A program made the position numbers and the translations under genes. Positions 9,548 to 18,563 of a stretch of DNA of 64,000 nucleotides are shown here, one piece after another. Within the stretch, counting starts at the first letter, position 1, and every line of letters starts with the position of its first letter. The stretch is from Bacillus sp. (in: firmicutes) (GTDB lineage Bacteria > Bacillota > Bacilli > Bacillales > Bacillaceae_J): the NCBI GenBank assembly GCA_012842745.1, contig DUSF01000035.1, positions 186,001-250,000 on the forward strand, written 5' to 3'. The notes under the pieces were generated by a model. That model was not told where the DNA came from. It saw nothing but the letters and a program-made list of their open reading frames with translations, and did no database searches.

Positions 9548-9817
9548 TTATTCTCCTAATCCTTCTGCTTTTAATGTTTCTTCAATTTCAGTATTTGCTT
9601 GTTCTTCATCAACACCATCACAGATAATTTTAATTTTTGTACCCTTTGGAATTCCAAGTGACATTATGCCCATGATTGACTTCAAATTCACTTTTTTATC
9701 CTCATACTCCAACATCACATCGCATGCAAATTTACTTGCAGCTTGAACAAGTAGTGTAGCTGGTCGTGCATGAATACCAGTTTCACTAGTTACCGTATAA
9801 GTTTTTTCAGTCATCAA
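9548..9817 (-). CDS. Phosphocarrier protein HPr (stand-alone copy)
   Basis: 89-residue HPr-fold protein. Both regulatory residues of true HPr are present: His15 in GIHARPA, the site phosphorylated by enzyme I, and Ser46 in NLKSIMG, the HPr kinase site used with CcpA. The paralogue Crh has Gln at position 15, so this is HPr-like rather than Crh-like. There is no enzyme I (ptsI) gene nearby; the gene stands between pheT and rnhC and points left. AAAGGGGA ribosome site upstream of ATG. Whether this is the main HPr or a second copy depends on the rest of the genome. Confidence 0.9.
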   Translation of the reverse strand: MMTEKTYTVTSETGIHARPATLLVQAASKFACDVMLEYEDKKVNLKSIMGIMSLGIPKGTKIKIICDGVDEEQANTEIEETLKAEGLGE

Positions 9818-9912
9818 GTTATCCCCTTTATAAAAAGATACTATCGAAAGGAATTTATAGGGTAGTTTCCCCGAATAACGAACAAATCATTCTTTTAGGG
9901 GCAGAGAACAAT

Positions 9913-10884
9913 CTAGATAAAACGTTTTGCTTTCTCAGTATTGGCGAAATGAAGCTTAGCAACTTTTAATAACGCTGCTTCCCCATGTTTTTTAATGAAT
10001 TCAGCGGCTATCTTGTCTACTTTTGGCCCAGCTCCTTTTGGCAGCTCAAACCCAGCATAATCACTTAGCTTTTCAAACTCTTTGACAAATGCATATCGTG
10101 CAATTATCGAAGCTGCTGCTACAGCAATGTGAATACCTTCAGCTTTTGTGCTGAAATACACATTTTCCGATTTCCAAGGAATGTCTTTGCTATTTAAATA
10201 GCGGAAGAAAATGTTTGGCTCACAAAACTGATCAATTAAAATCCCGTCCAAATGATTTTCTGAATTTAATCTCCCAAGCACTTTGCTGATGGCTTGGTTA
10301 TGTAATAAAGCTTTGAGTTTGCCTTGATTCATTCCACTCTGTTCTAGTTCGTTGTACTTTTCATTTCTTAATATAAGTAAGCTATGCGGTATGATCGGGA
10401 TAATCTTTTCGGCAATCCTTGCGATTGCGCTATCATTTAAATCTTTCGAATCTTTTACTCCTAATTCTTTTAAAAGCTCAATTTGCTCACTTGACACAAA
10501 AGCGGCGACAACTGTGATTGGTCCGAAGTAATCACCAGTACCAACTTCATCTGAACCAATAATCGACAGCTGACTAATGTTTGCTGGCGGTAAATATATT
10601 CCTGTTTGTCGTCCAGAATTTGTCCTCCCCTTTTTTTGTATTCCGCTTTCAGTTGGTTTAGACAAACTAGAACTATGTTCATGCTGCCCCCATTTACTTG
10701 CTTCTACACTAGCCCCTTTTCCTTGGAATAACACTTTTCCAGATTTGTATGCAGTAATTGTACAACCACCTGATTTGGCAACAAATATACTGCCTGGCGG
10801 GTTTTGACTGACAATTGCCGATTTATAATAAAATTCCATTTCACCGATCAATTCTTTAGAAACGGTTAAAACCGTATTTGACAT
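9913..10884 (-). CDS. rnhC: Ribonuclease HIII
   Basis: Endonuclease that cuts the RNA strand of RNA-DNA hybrids, helping to remove R-loops and primers. 323 residues: an N-terminal TBP-like substrate-binding domain (about 1-90, with SGKVLFQGKGA) and the RNase H type 2 core beginning SIIGSDEVGTGDYFGP. Active-site acidic residues appear in GSDEVGTGD and LIDQF, with a late Asp in the C-terminal part. The SDEVGTGDYFGP form with N-terminal domain separates it from RNase HII. AAGGAG precedes the ATG. Divergent from zapA, as in B. subtilis. Confidence 0.94.
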   Translation of the reverse strand: MSNTVLTVSKELIGEMEFYYKSAIVSQNPPGSIFVAKSGGCTITAYKSGKVLFQGKGASVEASKWGQHEHSSSLSKPTESGIQKKGRTNSGRQTGIYLPPANISQLSIIGSDEVGTGDYFGPITVVAAFVSSEQIELLKELGVKDSKDLNDSAIARIAEKIIPIIPHSLLILRNEKYNELEQSGMNQGKLKALLHNQAISKVLGRLNSENHLDGILIDQFCEPNIFFRYLNSKDIPWKSENVYFSTKAEGIHIAVAAASIIARYAFVKEFEKLSDYAGFELPKGAGPKVDKIAAEFIKKHGEAALLKVAKLHFANTEKAKRFI

Positions 10885-11003
10885 CGCTAAATCTCCTTTT
10901 TTCGATTAATAATTTTGAAAAGGCTTATACATTCATGGTATCATTAAATAAAATTATTCGTGGTAATTTTTCAAAATTTTAGTATTTTATAGGGGGCCTT
11001 TGC

Positions 11004-11303
11004 TTGGTGTCTGAACAAAATAGAAAAAGAATTTCAGTCGATATATATGGTCACCAATATACAATAATAGGGGATGAAAACTCAAGCGATATTCGTTTAG
11101 TTGCCAGTATGGTTGATAGTAAAATGAAGGAAATTAGCCAATGTAATCCCTGTTTGGATACAAATAAACTGGCAATCTTGACGGCTGTAAATATTGTCAA
11201 TGATTATCTAAAACTAAAAGCAGAACACGATACATTAAAAAGAGATTATGAAAGCTTACTAATAAAACTTGAACAGAAAGAGGAAAAATTAAAAAATGGT
11301 TGA
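11004..11303 (+). CDS. zapA: Cell division protein ZapA
   Basis: Small FtsZ-associated protein that bundles FtsZ filaments and stabilises the Z ring. Typical features are the N-terminal VDIYGHQYTI strand and a C-terminal coiled-coil (about residues 60-98, KLKAEHDTLKRDYESLLIK). Start is TTG 11004 or GTG 11007; AGGGGG at 10991-10996 is 7 or 10 bases away, and homologues usually begin close to the GTG. The last 8 bases overlap the next gene, suggesting translational coupling. Confidence 0.9.
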   Translation: MVSEQNRKRISVDIYGHQYTIIGDENSSDIRLVASMVDSKMKEISQCNPCLDTNKLAILTAVNIVNDYLKLKAEHDTLKRDYESLLIKLEQKEEKLKNG

Positions 11304-11844
11304 TTTCATTTTACTTTTTGTCCTTGTAATCGGCTTTTTCATTGGCTTTAGACGTGGCTTCGTAATGCAAGTCGTTTACTTCGCTGGCTTTATTGCTTCA
11401 TTTGTCGTTGCTTATCTATATTCCGATGACTTAGCTCCTTATTTAAAGCTTTGGGTGCCGTTTCCAGCACCATCTAAAGATAGCGCGGTTTCATTATTAT
11501 TTGATACCTTTGATTTGGAAGCTGTTTACTTTCGGGCAGTCGCTTTTGCTGTCCTTTTTTTCGGTACAAAAATTGTAATGCATTTCGCTGGCTCAATGTT
11601 AAATTTTTTAGTTGATTTACCATTCTTGCGTACAATTAATGGCTGGCTAGGTGGGGCTTTAGGATTTGTTGAGGTGTATTTAATCATCTTCATCGTTCTT
11701 TATGTAGGTGCTTTAACACCAATTGATTCCGTACAGACGATGATGAATGATTCTTTATTGGCAAAAGGGATCATTGAGCACACGCCGATTGTATCTGGAA
11801 AGATTAAGGAACTTTGGTTTAACGCTGAAACAACATATTTTTAA
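11296..11844 (+). CDS. yshB: CvpA-family membrane protein (YshB-like)
   Basis: 182-residue integral membrane protein of the CvpA family with about four hydrophobic segments (residues 2-20, 24-44, 75-95 and 115-140). The N-terminal FFIGFRRGFVMQVVYFAGF pattern is typical. CvpA in E. coli is linked to colicin V export and envelope stress; the role of the Bacillus member is not established. It overlaps zapA by 8 bp and precedes polX, exactly as yshB does in B. subtilis. Confidence 0.88.
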   Translation: MVDFILLFVLVIGFFIGFRRGFVMQVVYFAGFIASFVVAYLYSDDLAPYLKLWVPFPAPSKDSAVSLLFDTFDLEAVYFRAVAFAVLFFGTKIVMHFAGSMLNFLVDLPFLRTINGWLGGALGFVEVYLIIFIVLYVGALTPIDSVQTMMNDSLLAKGIIEHTPIVSGKIKELWFNAETTYF

Positions 11845-11848
11845 TAAT

Positions 11849-11879
11849 CCTCCATGTTACAGGCATGGGGGTTTGTATT
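11849..11879 (+). terminator. Possible weak terminator after yshB
   Basis: CCTCCATG (11849-11856) pairs with CATGGGGG (11864-11871, one G.T pair), followed by a broken T-rich tract. Confidence 0.5.
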
Positions 11880-11905
11880 TTAAGGTTGAAAAGTAGGTGC
11901 TTATT

Positions 11906-13624
11906 TTGGAAATAAATAAAAAAGATATTATCAAAACGTTAGAAAAAATTGCGATTTATTTGGAGATAAAAGCGGAAAATCCTTTTAAAATATCTGCCTA
12001 TCGCAAAGCGGCGGCTGCTTTAGAAGCGGATAATCGCAGTTTAAGCGATAGTAATGATTTTTCAAAAATAAATGGGATTGGCAAAGGCACAGCTGCTGTC
12101 ATTCAGGAATTATTAGAAACAGGTAAATCGACGGTTTTAGAAGAACTAAAGGAACAAGTACCAAATGGATTATTGTCATTATTAAACTTGCCTGGCTTAG
12201 GTGGTAAAAAGATTGCAAAGCTATATCAGGAATTGAATGTGATTGATGTTGCATCATTAAAACAATGCTGTTTAGAAAATAAAGTTCAAAAGTTAGCGGG
12301 CTTTGGTAAAAAGACAGAGGAAAAAATTTTAGCTGCGATTGAGGATATTGGAAATCGCCCTGAGCGTTTACCGATATGGTATATGCTAGAGGTTCTTAAG
12401 GCAATTGAGGTGCAGCTCGCTAAAATGGGCGACATCATTCAGTTTTCACGGGCAGGCAGTCTGCGGAGAATGAAAGAAACAATCAAAGATTTGGATTTTA
12501 TTATCGCAACGCTACATCCAACATCAGTTCGAGAACAGCTTTTGCAGCTCGAAAATATCTCCGATGTAATCGCAAGCGGGGACACAAAAGTATCTGTAGT
12601 CTTGCATTATGACTATGATGTTTCGGTTGATTTTCGTTTAGTAGAGCCGAAAAGCTATGCTACAACATTACATCATTTTACAGGGTCTAAAGAGCATAAT
12701 GTAAAAATGCGTCAACTCGCAAAAGAGCGTGGCGAGAAAATCAGTGAATATGGTGTTGAAGTGCTTGAAACAGGGGAATTGTTGACATTTACGACGGAGG
12801 AAGAATTTTTTGAGCATTTTGGCATGCAATTTATTCCCCCGGAAATGAGGGAAGATGAAGGTGAGGTTGAAGCTGCTAGTAACGGGGAAATGACAGCAAT
12901 CTTAGTTACGGATATTAAAGGTGACCTTCATATGCATACAACATGGAGCGATGGAGCCTACTCCATTCAAGAAATGGTTGAAGCAGCTAGAAGAAAGGGA
13001 TACGCTTATATTGCGATAACAGATCATTCCCAATACTTAAAGGTTGCTAATGGTTTAACCGCTGAGCGTCTGCGCGAGCAACGAAAGGAAATTGACAGGT
13101 TGAATGAATTAGATGATGATATTACCATTCTTGCTGGAGTGGAAATGGACATTCTTCCAGACGCGACGCTTGATTTTGACGACGAAGTTTTAAAAGAAAT
13201 GGATCTTGTAATTGGTGCGATTCATTCAAGCTTTTCACAAGACCGTGATAAAATAATGAAGCGCCTAATCACTGCGTTAGAAAACAATCATGTCAACATA
13301 ATTGCCCACCCAACTGGGCGACTAATTGGGAAACGGCAAGGCTATGATGTTGATTTAGAGATGTTAATTGAGCTGGCAAAAAAGACGAATACAGCGCTAG
13401 AATGCAACGCTAACCCACACCGCTTAGATTTATCAGCAGAGTGGTTGAAAAAAGCGCAAGAATCGGGTGTGAAGCTAGTTATTAATACAGATGCCCATCA
13501 ACTTGAGATGCTAGAACATATGGAAATAGGGGTAGCAACAGCTAGAAGAGGCTGGATAAAAAAAGAGAATGTTATTAATACTTGGCCGATAGATGAACTA
13601 ATGAAATTTTTAAAGGGGGTCTGA
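11906..13624 (+). CDS. polX: DNA polymerase/3'-5' exonuclease PolX
   Basis: Family X DNA polymerase used in base-excision and gap repair. Order: helix-hairpin-helix region (about 1-150, GIGKGTAAVI and PGLGGKKIAKLY), nucleotidyltransferase core with catalytic Asp pair in RRMKETIKDLDFII and a third Asp in SVDFRLV, and a C-terminal PHP domain (from DLHMHTTWSDGAYS) that carries the metal-dependent 3'-5' exonuclease. Start TTG 11906 gives 572 residues and has AGGTG 6 bases upstream; a GTG at 11897 overlaps that site. The TGA stop lies inside a GGGGTC/GACCCC palindrome. Confidence 0.95.
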   Translation: MEINKKDIIKTLEKIAIYLEIKAENPFKISAYRKAAAALEADNRSLSDSNDFSKINGIGKGTAAVIQELLETGKSTVLEELKEQVPNGLLSLLNLPGLGGKKIAKLYQELNVIDVASLKQCCLENKVQKLAGFGKKTEEKILAAIEDIGNRPERLPIWYMLEVLKAIEVQLAKMGDIIQFSRAGSLRRMKETIKDLDFIIATLHPTSVREQLLQLENISDVIASGDTKVSVVLHYDYDVSVDFRLVEPKSYATTLHHFTGSKEHNVKMRQLAKERGEKISEYGVEVLETGELLTFTTEEEFFEHFGMQFIPPEMREDEGEVEAASNGEMTAILVTDIKGDLHMHTTWSDGAYSIQEMVEAARRKGYAYIAITDHSQYLKVANGLTAERLREQRKEIDRLNELDDDITILAGVEMDILPDATLDFDDEVLKEMDLVIGAIHSSFSQDRDKIMKRLITALENNHVNIIAHPTGRLIGKRQGYDVDLEMLIELAKKTNTALECNANPHRLDLSAEWLKKAQESGVKLVINTDAHQLEMLEHMEIGVATARRGWIKKENVINTWPIDELMKFLKGV

Positions 13625-13628
13625 CCCC
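13616..13628. repeat. GGGGTC-T-GACCCC palindrome across the polX stop codon
   Basis: Perfect 6-bp inverted repeat with a 1-base centre. It contributes the last codons of polX (Gly-Val-stop). The same arms occur between hemD and hemB, and the half-motif GGGGTCAG occurs twice between lonB and lonA. Confidence 0.7.
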
Positions 13629-13645
13629 GCAAATGGAGGTAAATT

Positions 13646-16003
13646 GTGAACAAACGAGTTCTTCGCATATTAGAGTTTGAAAAAATTAGGAAAGCTTTAA
13701 CGAAACATGCTGCCTCATCTTTAGGAAAAGAAAAGGCTGAGAGTTTAATGCCATCCTTTGATTTTGATGAAGTTGTAAAATGGCAGGAAGAAACTGATGA
13801 AGCAGCAAAAGTAGTAAGGCTAAAAGGACAAGCTCCTCTTGGCGGCATTTTTGATGTTCGTCCCAGTTTAAAAAGAGCGCAAATTGGTGGGGGTTTAAGT
13901 GCCAGTGAATTATTAGATATTGCAAGTACTATTTATGGTGGACGGCAAATAAAAAATTTCATTGAAGCCATGGTCGAAGATGGAGTCGAACTACCAATTT
14001 TAACGAGCTACATTGAAGAAATTATCCCATTAACAGATCTTGAACGACAAATAAAAAGTTGTATTGATGACCATGGTTATGTGATGGACGGTGCTAGTGA
14101 TAAATTGCGCAGCATCCGCCATACACTCAGGTCAGCAGAATCAAGAATACGTGAAAAATTAGAAAATATGACACGTTCTTCGTCCGCGCAAAAAATGCTG
14201 TCAGATGCGATTATTACGATTCGCAATGACCGCTTTGTCATTCCGGTAAAACAAGAGTACCGTAGTGCATATGGCGGAATCGTTCACGATCAGTCAGCTT
14301 CAGGGGCAACGCTTTTTATTGAGCCGCAGGCCGTTGTTGAACTTAACAATCAGCTTCAAGAAGCGAGGGCAAAAGAAAAACAAGAAGTAGAAAGAATTTT
14401 ACATGAACTGACCCAATTTGTTGCTGAAGAGGCAGAGCAGATGCTTCATAATGTGAAAATTTTAGCGGAAATAGATTTCATGTTTGCTAAAGCATTATAT
14501 GGACAGCAAATAAAAGCATCAAAGCCAAAGATGAATAATGAAGGTAAAATAAGATTATGGAAAGCTCGCCATCCACTTATAGATATAAAACAGGTTGTTC
14601 CAAACGATATTATACTTGGCGAAGAGTATTCCGCTATTGTCATTACCGGTCCAAATACTGGAGGTAAAACTGTTACATTAAAAACAATCGGCTTATTAAC
14701 ATTAATGGCGCAGGCTGGCCTGCAAATCCCAGCTCTTGATGGGTCTGAGATGACAGTGTTTACTAATGTATTTGCCGATATTGGTGATGAGCAATCAATT
14801 GAGCAAAGCCTAAGTACTTTCTCATCCCATATGATTAATATTGTTGAAATATTAAAACGAGTCGATGCTAGTAGCCTCGTTCTATTTGACGAATTAGGGG
14901 CGGGAACTGACCCGCAGGAAGGGGCCGCACTCGCGATTGCAATTCTAGATGATGTCTATAACCGTGGTGCCAAAGTAGTCGCTACTACTCACTATCCGGA
15001 ATTAAAAGCATATGGCTATAACCGTTCCGGTGTCATCAATGCCAGCGTGGAATTTGATGTTGAAACGCTAAGTCCAACTTATCGATTGCTCTTAGGGGTT
15101 CCCGGCAGAAGTAATGCCTTTGAAATTTCAAGTCGCTTAGGCCTTTCCAAGCATATTATCAATCATGCTAAAGGGTTCGTTAGCCAAGAAACAAACAAAG
15201 TTGAAAATATGATTGCATCATTAGAGGAATCTAGGAAAAAAGCAGAAGAAGACTGGAATGAAGCCGAAGCGACACGCAAGGATGCTGAACAGCTTCATAA
15301 AGAGCTACAAAAACAAATTATCGCCTTTTATGAAGAACGCGATAAAATTTTAGAAAAAGCCGAAGAAACAGCAAAAGAAGCCATCGATAAAGCAAAAGGT
15401 GAAGCGGAAGCGATCATTAGAGATTTAAGAAAAATGAAATATGATGCAGCTGTTGCCGTAAAAGAGCATGAATTAATTGAGGCGCGCAAAAAGCTTGAAG
15501 AAGCCGCACCAACGCTGCAAAAAAATAAAAAAGGCATCCAAAAACAAGTGACAAAGCAAAAGCTTCTTCCAGGGGATGAAGTAAAAGTCGTTAGCCTTGA
15601 CCAAAAGGGACATATAGTTGAAAAGATTAGCGACGATGAATATCAAGTGCAAATTGGCATCCTTAAAATGAAAGTGAAAGAAAAGGACCTTGAATATAGT
15701 AGCCGACCAACACCAGTTGCGTCAAAACCATTAGCGACGATTAGAGGGTCAGACCATCATGTAAAACCAGAGCTCGATCTTCGTGGCGAACGTTTTGAAG
15801 ATGCAATCCTTATAGTTGAAAAATATATCGATGATGCGCTTTTAGCAGGTTATCCAAGCGTCTCCATCATCCACGGCAAAGGAACAGGCGCACTCCGTAA
15901 AGGGGTGCACGACTTTTTGAAAAATCATCGCCATGTGAAAGCATACCGTCTCGGTGGCATCGCTGAAGGTGGAAGTGGCGCGACTTTCGTTGAGTTAAAA
16001 TAG
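13646..16003 (+). CDS. mutS2: Endonuclease MutS2
   Basis: MutS homologue lacking the mismatch-recognition domain. 785 residues: core/lever helices (about 1-310), ABC-type ATPase with Walker [12 protein letters not shown] and Walker [17 protein letters not shown], a long coiled-coil (about 515-630), a KOW-like segment and a C-terminal Smr domain ([29 protein letters not shown]) with endonuclease activity in other species. MutS2 is reported to suppress recombination and, in B. subtilis, to act on collided ribosomes. GTG start 13646 after TGGAGG. Follows polX as in B. subtilis. Confidence 0.96.
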   Translation: MNKRVLRILEFEKIRKALTKHAASSLGKEKAESLMPSFDFDEVVKWQEETDEAAKVVRLKGQAPLGGIFDVRPSLKRAQIGGGLSASELLDIASTIYGGRQIKNFIEAMVEDGVELPILTSYIEEIIPLTDLERQIKSCIDDHGYVMDGASDKLRSIRHTLRSAESRIREKLENMTRSSSAQKMLSDAIITIRNDRFVIPVKQEYRSAYGGIVHDQSASGATLFIEPQAVVELNNQLQEARAKEKQEVERILHELTQFVAEEAEQMLHNVKILAEIDFMFAKALYGQQIKASKPKMNNEGKIRLWKARHPLIDIKQVVPNDIILGEEYSAIVITGPNTGGKTVTLKTIGLLTLMAQAGLQIPALDGSEMTVFTNVFADIGDEQSIEQSLSTFSSHMINIVEILKRVDASSLVLFDELGAGTDPQEGAALAIAILDDVYNRGAKVVATTHYPELKAYGYNRSGVINASVEFDVETLSPTYRLLLGVPGRSNAFEISSRLGLSKHIINHAKGFVSQETNKVENMIASLEESRKKAEEDWNEAEATRKDAEQLHKELQKQIIAFYEERDKILEKAEETAKEAIDKAKGEAEAIIRDLRKMKYDAAVAVKEHELIEARKKLEEAAPTLQKNKKGIQKQVTKQKLLPGDEVKVVSLDQKGHIVEKISDDEYQVQIGILKMKVKEKDLEYSSRPTPVASKPLATIRGSDHHVKPELDLRGERFEDAILIVEKYIDDALLAGYPSVSIIHGKGTGALRKGVHDFLKNHRHVKAYRLGGIAEGGSGATFVELK

Positions 16004-16033
16004 TGATCCAAAAAATACAGGGAGAGGTCATTC

Positions 16034-16444
16034 ATGAATCATTTTTGGGAAAACAAATTTGTTTATACCGCTGCCCATTATAGTGTTGTTGTGTTATCAA
16101 TCGTGGTTTTTCTTTCCATTTTTGAACTCGTTACAAAGTACCGAAATATGGAACAAATCAAAGCGGGGAATCTTGCTGTTGCAATGGCAACGGGGGGGAA
16201 AATATTTGGAATAGCTAACATATTCCGATTTTCGATTCAGCATAATGATTCATTAGTTATGATGTTACTATGGGGCTTATATGGATTTATTTTACTTTTA
16301 ACAGGTTATTTTATTTTTGAATTTCTTACCCCGACCTTTAATATTGACAAAGAAATTGAAAAAGGAAACATAGCGGTTGGTTTTCTAGCAATGGTGATTT
16401 CGGTTGGATTATCTTATGTAATCGGCGCTAGTATTGTTGCTTGA
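16034..16444 (+). CDS. yshE: DUF350 membrane protein (YshE-like)
   Basis: 136-residue integral membrane protein with four predicted helices (about 12-34, 46-66 weakly hydrophobic, 78-100 and 112-134) and the DUF350 patterns KAGNLAVAMATGG and IEKGNIAVGFL, an internal repeat of the family. Function unknown. GGGAGAGG upstream of ATG. It follows mutS2 by 30 bp, as yshE does in B. subtilis, and is followed by a very small membrane peptide gene. Confidence 0.85.
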   Translation: MNHFWENKFVYTAAHYSVVVLSIVVFLSIFELVTKYRNMEQIKAGNLAVAMATGGKIFGIANIFRFSIQHNDSLVMMLLWGLYGFILLLTGYFIFEFLTPTFNIDKEIEKGNIAVGFLAMVISVGLSYVIGASIVA

Positions 16445-16464
16445 AGAAAGAGGGGATGAAGGGA

Positions 16465-16554
16465 ATGGATATGGAGAGGTTAGCTAAAATTTTAATGGTT
16501 GTATGTGGCCTTTTTCTTCTTATTGGGGTCATCTACTGGATACTTTATGCGTAA
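16465..16554 (+). CDS. Predicted 29-residue single-pass membrane peptide
   Basis: ATG 16465 to TAA 16554 encodes MDMERLAKILMVVCGLFLLI followed by GVIYWILYA: a short polar N-terminus and one transmembrane helix ending in aromatic residues. GAAAGAGGGGATGAAGGGA provides ribosome-site matches just upstream; the second ATG at 16471 is an alternative start. It lies 20 bases after the DUF350 gene and directly before a strong terminator, so it is the last gene of that transcript. No family was recognised; function unknown. Confidence 0.6.
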   Translation: MDMERLAKILMVVCGLFLLIGVIYWILYA

Positions 16555-16580
16555 AAACCACGGTAAAAGCCGTGGTTTTT
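16553..16580 (+). terminator. Terminator of the mutS2-yshE transcript
   Basis: AAAACCACGG (16554-16563) / CCGTGGTTTT (16570-16579), perfect 10-bp stem with a 6-nt loop and T-run. Confidence 0.9.
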
Positions 16581-16637
16581 ACATACTACCATAATAAATA
16601 GAATATATTTTACAAAAGCGTTCAAGGGGGTATGAAG

Positions 16638-18332
16638 ATGGACATCATTCTTGAAAGACAATGGCTTTGCCTATACCCTAAAGAAATTCCACACCATCTA
16701 AATTATGAAGAAAAACCGCTGTTTGCCTTTTTAGAGGAAGCTGCTTACGTCTCACCTGAAAAAAACGCCATCCACTTTTTAGGTAAAGAGCTTACGTACA
16801 AAGAGCTCTACGATGCGTCATTAAAAGTAGCCAATTATCTCCGAAGTTTAGGAGTAGAAAAAGGTGAGCGTGTTGCCATCATGCTGCCCAATTGCCCTCA
16901 AGCTGTAATCAGTTATTACGCGATTCTTTTTGCTGGTGGAATTGTTGTGCAAACGAATCCGCTCTACACCGAACGGGAACTGCAATTTCAACTGGAAGAT
17001 GCTGGAGCAAAATGGATTGTTTGTTTAGACCTCTTATATCCGAAAGTTGTAAAAGTGAAATCATCTACTAAAATTGAACAGATTATTGTGACTAGCATAG
17101 GCGACTATTTACCATTCCCCAAAAACATCATCTATCCCTTTATTCAAAAAAAGCAGCATGGAATAAAGGTGCAAATCGCTGACAATGGCGAAACAACGCA
17201 TCAATTTAAAAAAGCGTTAAAAAGTAGCAAAGCTGAAAAAATACCCCTCATAATAAACCCAAAAGAAGACATTGCCCTCATCCAATACACAGGTGGCACT
17301 ACAGGCCAAGCCAAAGGTGTTATGCTTACCCATTATAATCTTGTTGCCAATACAACAATGTGCATTCATTGGATGTATAAAATGAAAAAAGGAGAAGAAC
17401 GAATTTTGGGCATCCTTCCTTTCTTTCATGTGTTTGGCATGACTGTAGTGATGAACTTAGCCATCATGTTTGCCTCAAAAATGATCCTGCTCCCTAAATT
17501 TGATACCGTGGAAACATTAAAAGTGATTGAAAAACAAAAGCCAACAATCTTTCCGGGTGCACCAACAATCTTCATTGCCTTATTAAATCACCCCCATATT
17601 GCTGATTATGATCTTTCATCGCTTGATTCTTGTATAAGCGGTGCTGCTCCATTACCAATTGAAGTTCAAGAGAAATTTGAGGAAATAACAGGTGGAAAGC
17701 TCGTTGAAGGCTATGGTCTTACAGAAGCTTCACCAGTAACACATGCCAACTTTTTATGGGATATTCCTAGAGTCAAAGGAAGCATTGGCGTTCCTTGGCC
17801 AGATACGGATGCATTTATATTTTCTTCAGAAAAAAATGGTCCTGCTAATCCATATGAAATTGGTGAAATCGCCATTAAGGGTCCGCAAGTAATGAAAGGA
17901 TATTGGCAGCGTACTAACGAAACAGCCGCAAGTTTTTATAAAAATGAATGGCTGTTAACAGGTGACCTTGGCTATATGGACGAATACGGCTATTTTTATA
18001 TCGTTGACCGCAAAAAGGATCTAATTATTGCTGGTGGGTTTAATATTTATCCCCGTGAAATTGAAGAAGTATTGTATGAACATGAAGCTGTTATAGAAGC
18101 TGTTGTTATAGGGATTTCCGATGAATATCGGGGTGAAACGGTGAAAGCATATGTCGTTTTAAAAGATGATGAGTCCACTACAGCCGAACAGTTAGAAAAA
18201 CATTGCCGCCAATATTTAGCAGCTTATAAAGTCCCACATCTATTTGAATTCCGTAAAGAACTGCCGAAAACAGTGGTTGGAAAAATAATAAAGCGTAAAT
18301 TACAAGAGGAGGAAAATAAAAAAACTAAATAA
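16638..18332 (+). CDS. lcfA: Long-chain fatty acid-CoA ligase
   Basis: AMP-forming acyl-CoA synthetase that activates long-chain fatty acids for beta-oxidation. 564 residues from ATG 16638 (GGGGG lies 7 bases upstream; an ATG at 16632 is too close to it). The P-loop IQYTGGTTGQAKG, the adenine-binding GYGLTEASPV, the ATP-binding Asp in WLLTGDLGYMDE, the linker DRKKDLIIAGGFNIYP and the C-terminal Lys in PKTVVGKIIKRKL are all present. First of the lcfA-fadB-etfBA group; the TetR-type repressor gene fadR that follows lcfA in B. subtilis is missing here. Confidence 0.95.
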   Translation: MDIILERQWLCLYPKEIPHHLNYEEKPLFAFLEEAAYVSPEKNAIHFLGKELTYKELYDASLKVANYLRSLGVEKGERVAIMLPNCPQAVISYYAILFAGGIVVQTNPLYTERELQFQLEDAGAKWIVCLDLLYPKVVKVKSSTKIEQIIVTSIGDYLPFPKNIIYPFIQKKQHGIKVQIADNGETTHQFKKALKSSKAEKIPLIINPKEDIALIQYTGGTTGQAKGVMLTHYNLVANTTMCIHWMYKMKKGEERILGILPFFHVFGMTVVMNLAIMFASKMILLPKFDTVETLKVIEKQKPTIFPGAPTIFIALLNHPHIADYDLSSLDSCISGAAPLPIEVQEKFEEITGGKLVEGYGLTEASPVTHANFLWDIPRVKGSIGVPWPDTDAFIFSSEKNGPANPYEIGEIAIKGPQVMKGYWQRTNETAASFYKNEWLLTGDLGYMDEYGYFYIVDRKKDLIIAGGFNIYPREIEEVLYEHEAVIEAVVIGISDEYRGETVKAYVVLKDDESTTAEQLEKHCRQYLAAYKVPHLFEFRKELPKTVVGKIIKRKLQEEENKKTK

Positions 18333-18335
18333 TAG

Positions 18336-18383
18336 TTCAGTCAGCCGATTATTGGCCAAAGGAGTAATAATCGGCTGACTGAA
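18336..18383. repeat. 18-bp perfect inverted repeat after lcfA
   Basis: TTCAGTCAGCCGATTATT (18336-18353) and its exact complement (18366-18383) separated by 12 bases. It starts 4 bases after the lcfA stop. The following bases TCTAATACATT are not a T-run, so it is either an unusual terminator, a processing hairpin or a protein site. Confidence 0.85.
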
Positions 18384-18563
18384 TCTAATACATTACGGAT
18401 GTAAGAAATTTTCGAAAAATCAAACTAAATGTGCAGGAGAATTAAAATTAATAGAGAAATTATTAGCTATAGAATAATCAACTTCTAATTTACAGAATCA
18501 TTGCATAGGAATTAGTGGTGGACAAATTGTTTGTAAGAAATGGACAGGGGGGAAAGAAAGTAG

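Noticed and set aside
15744-15758. GGGTCAGACC inside mutS2, similar to the GGGGTC palindromes
   Set aside because: It encodes a normal RGSD stretch in frame and lacks the full arms, so it is probably coincidence.
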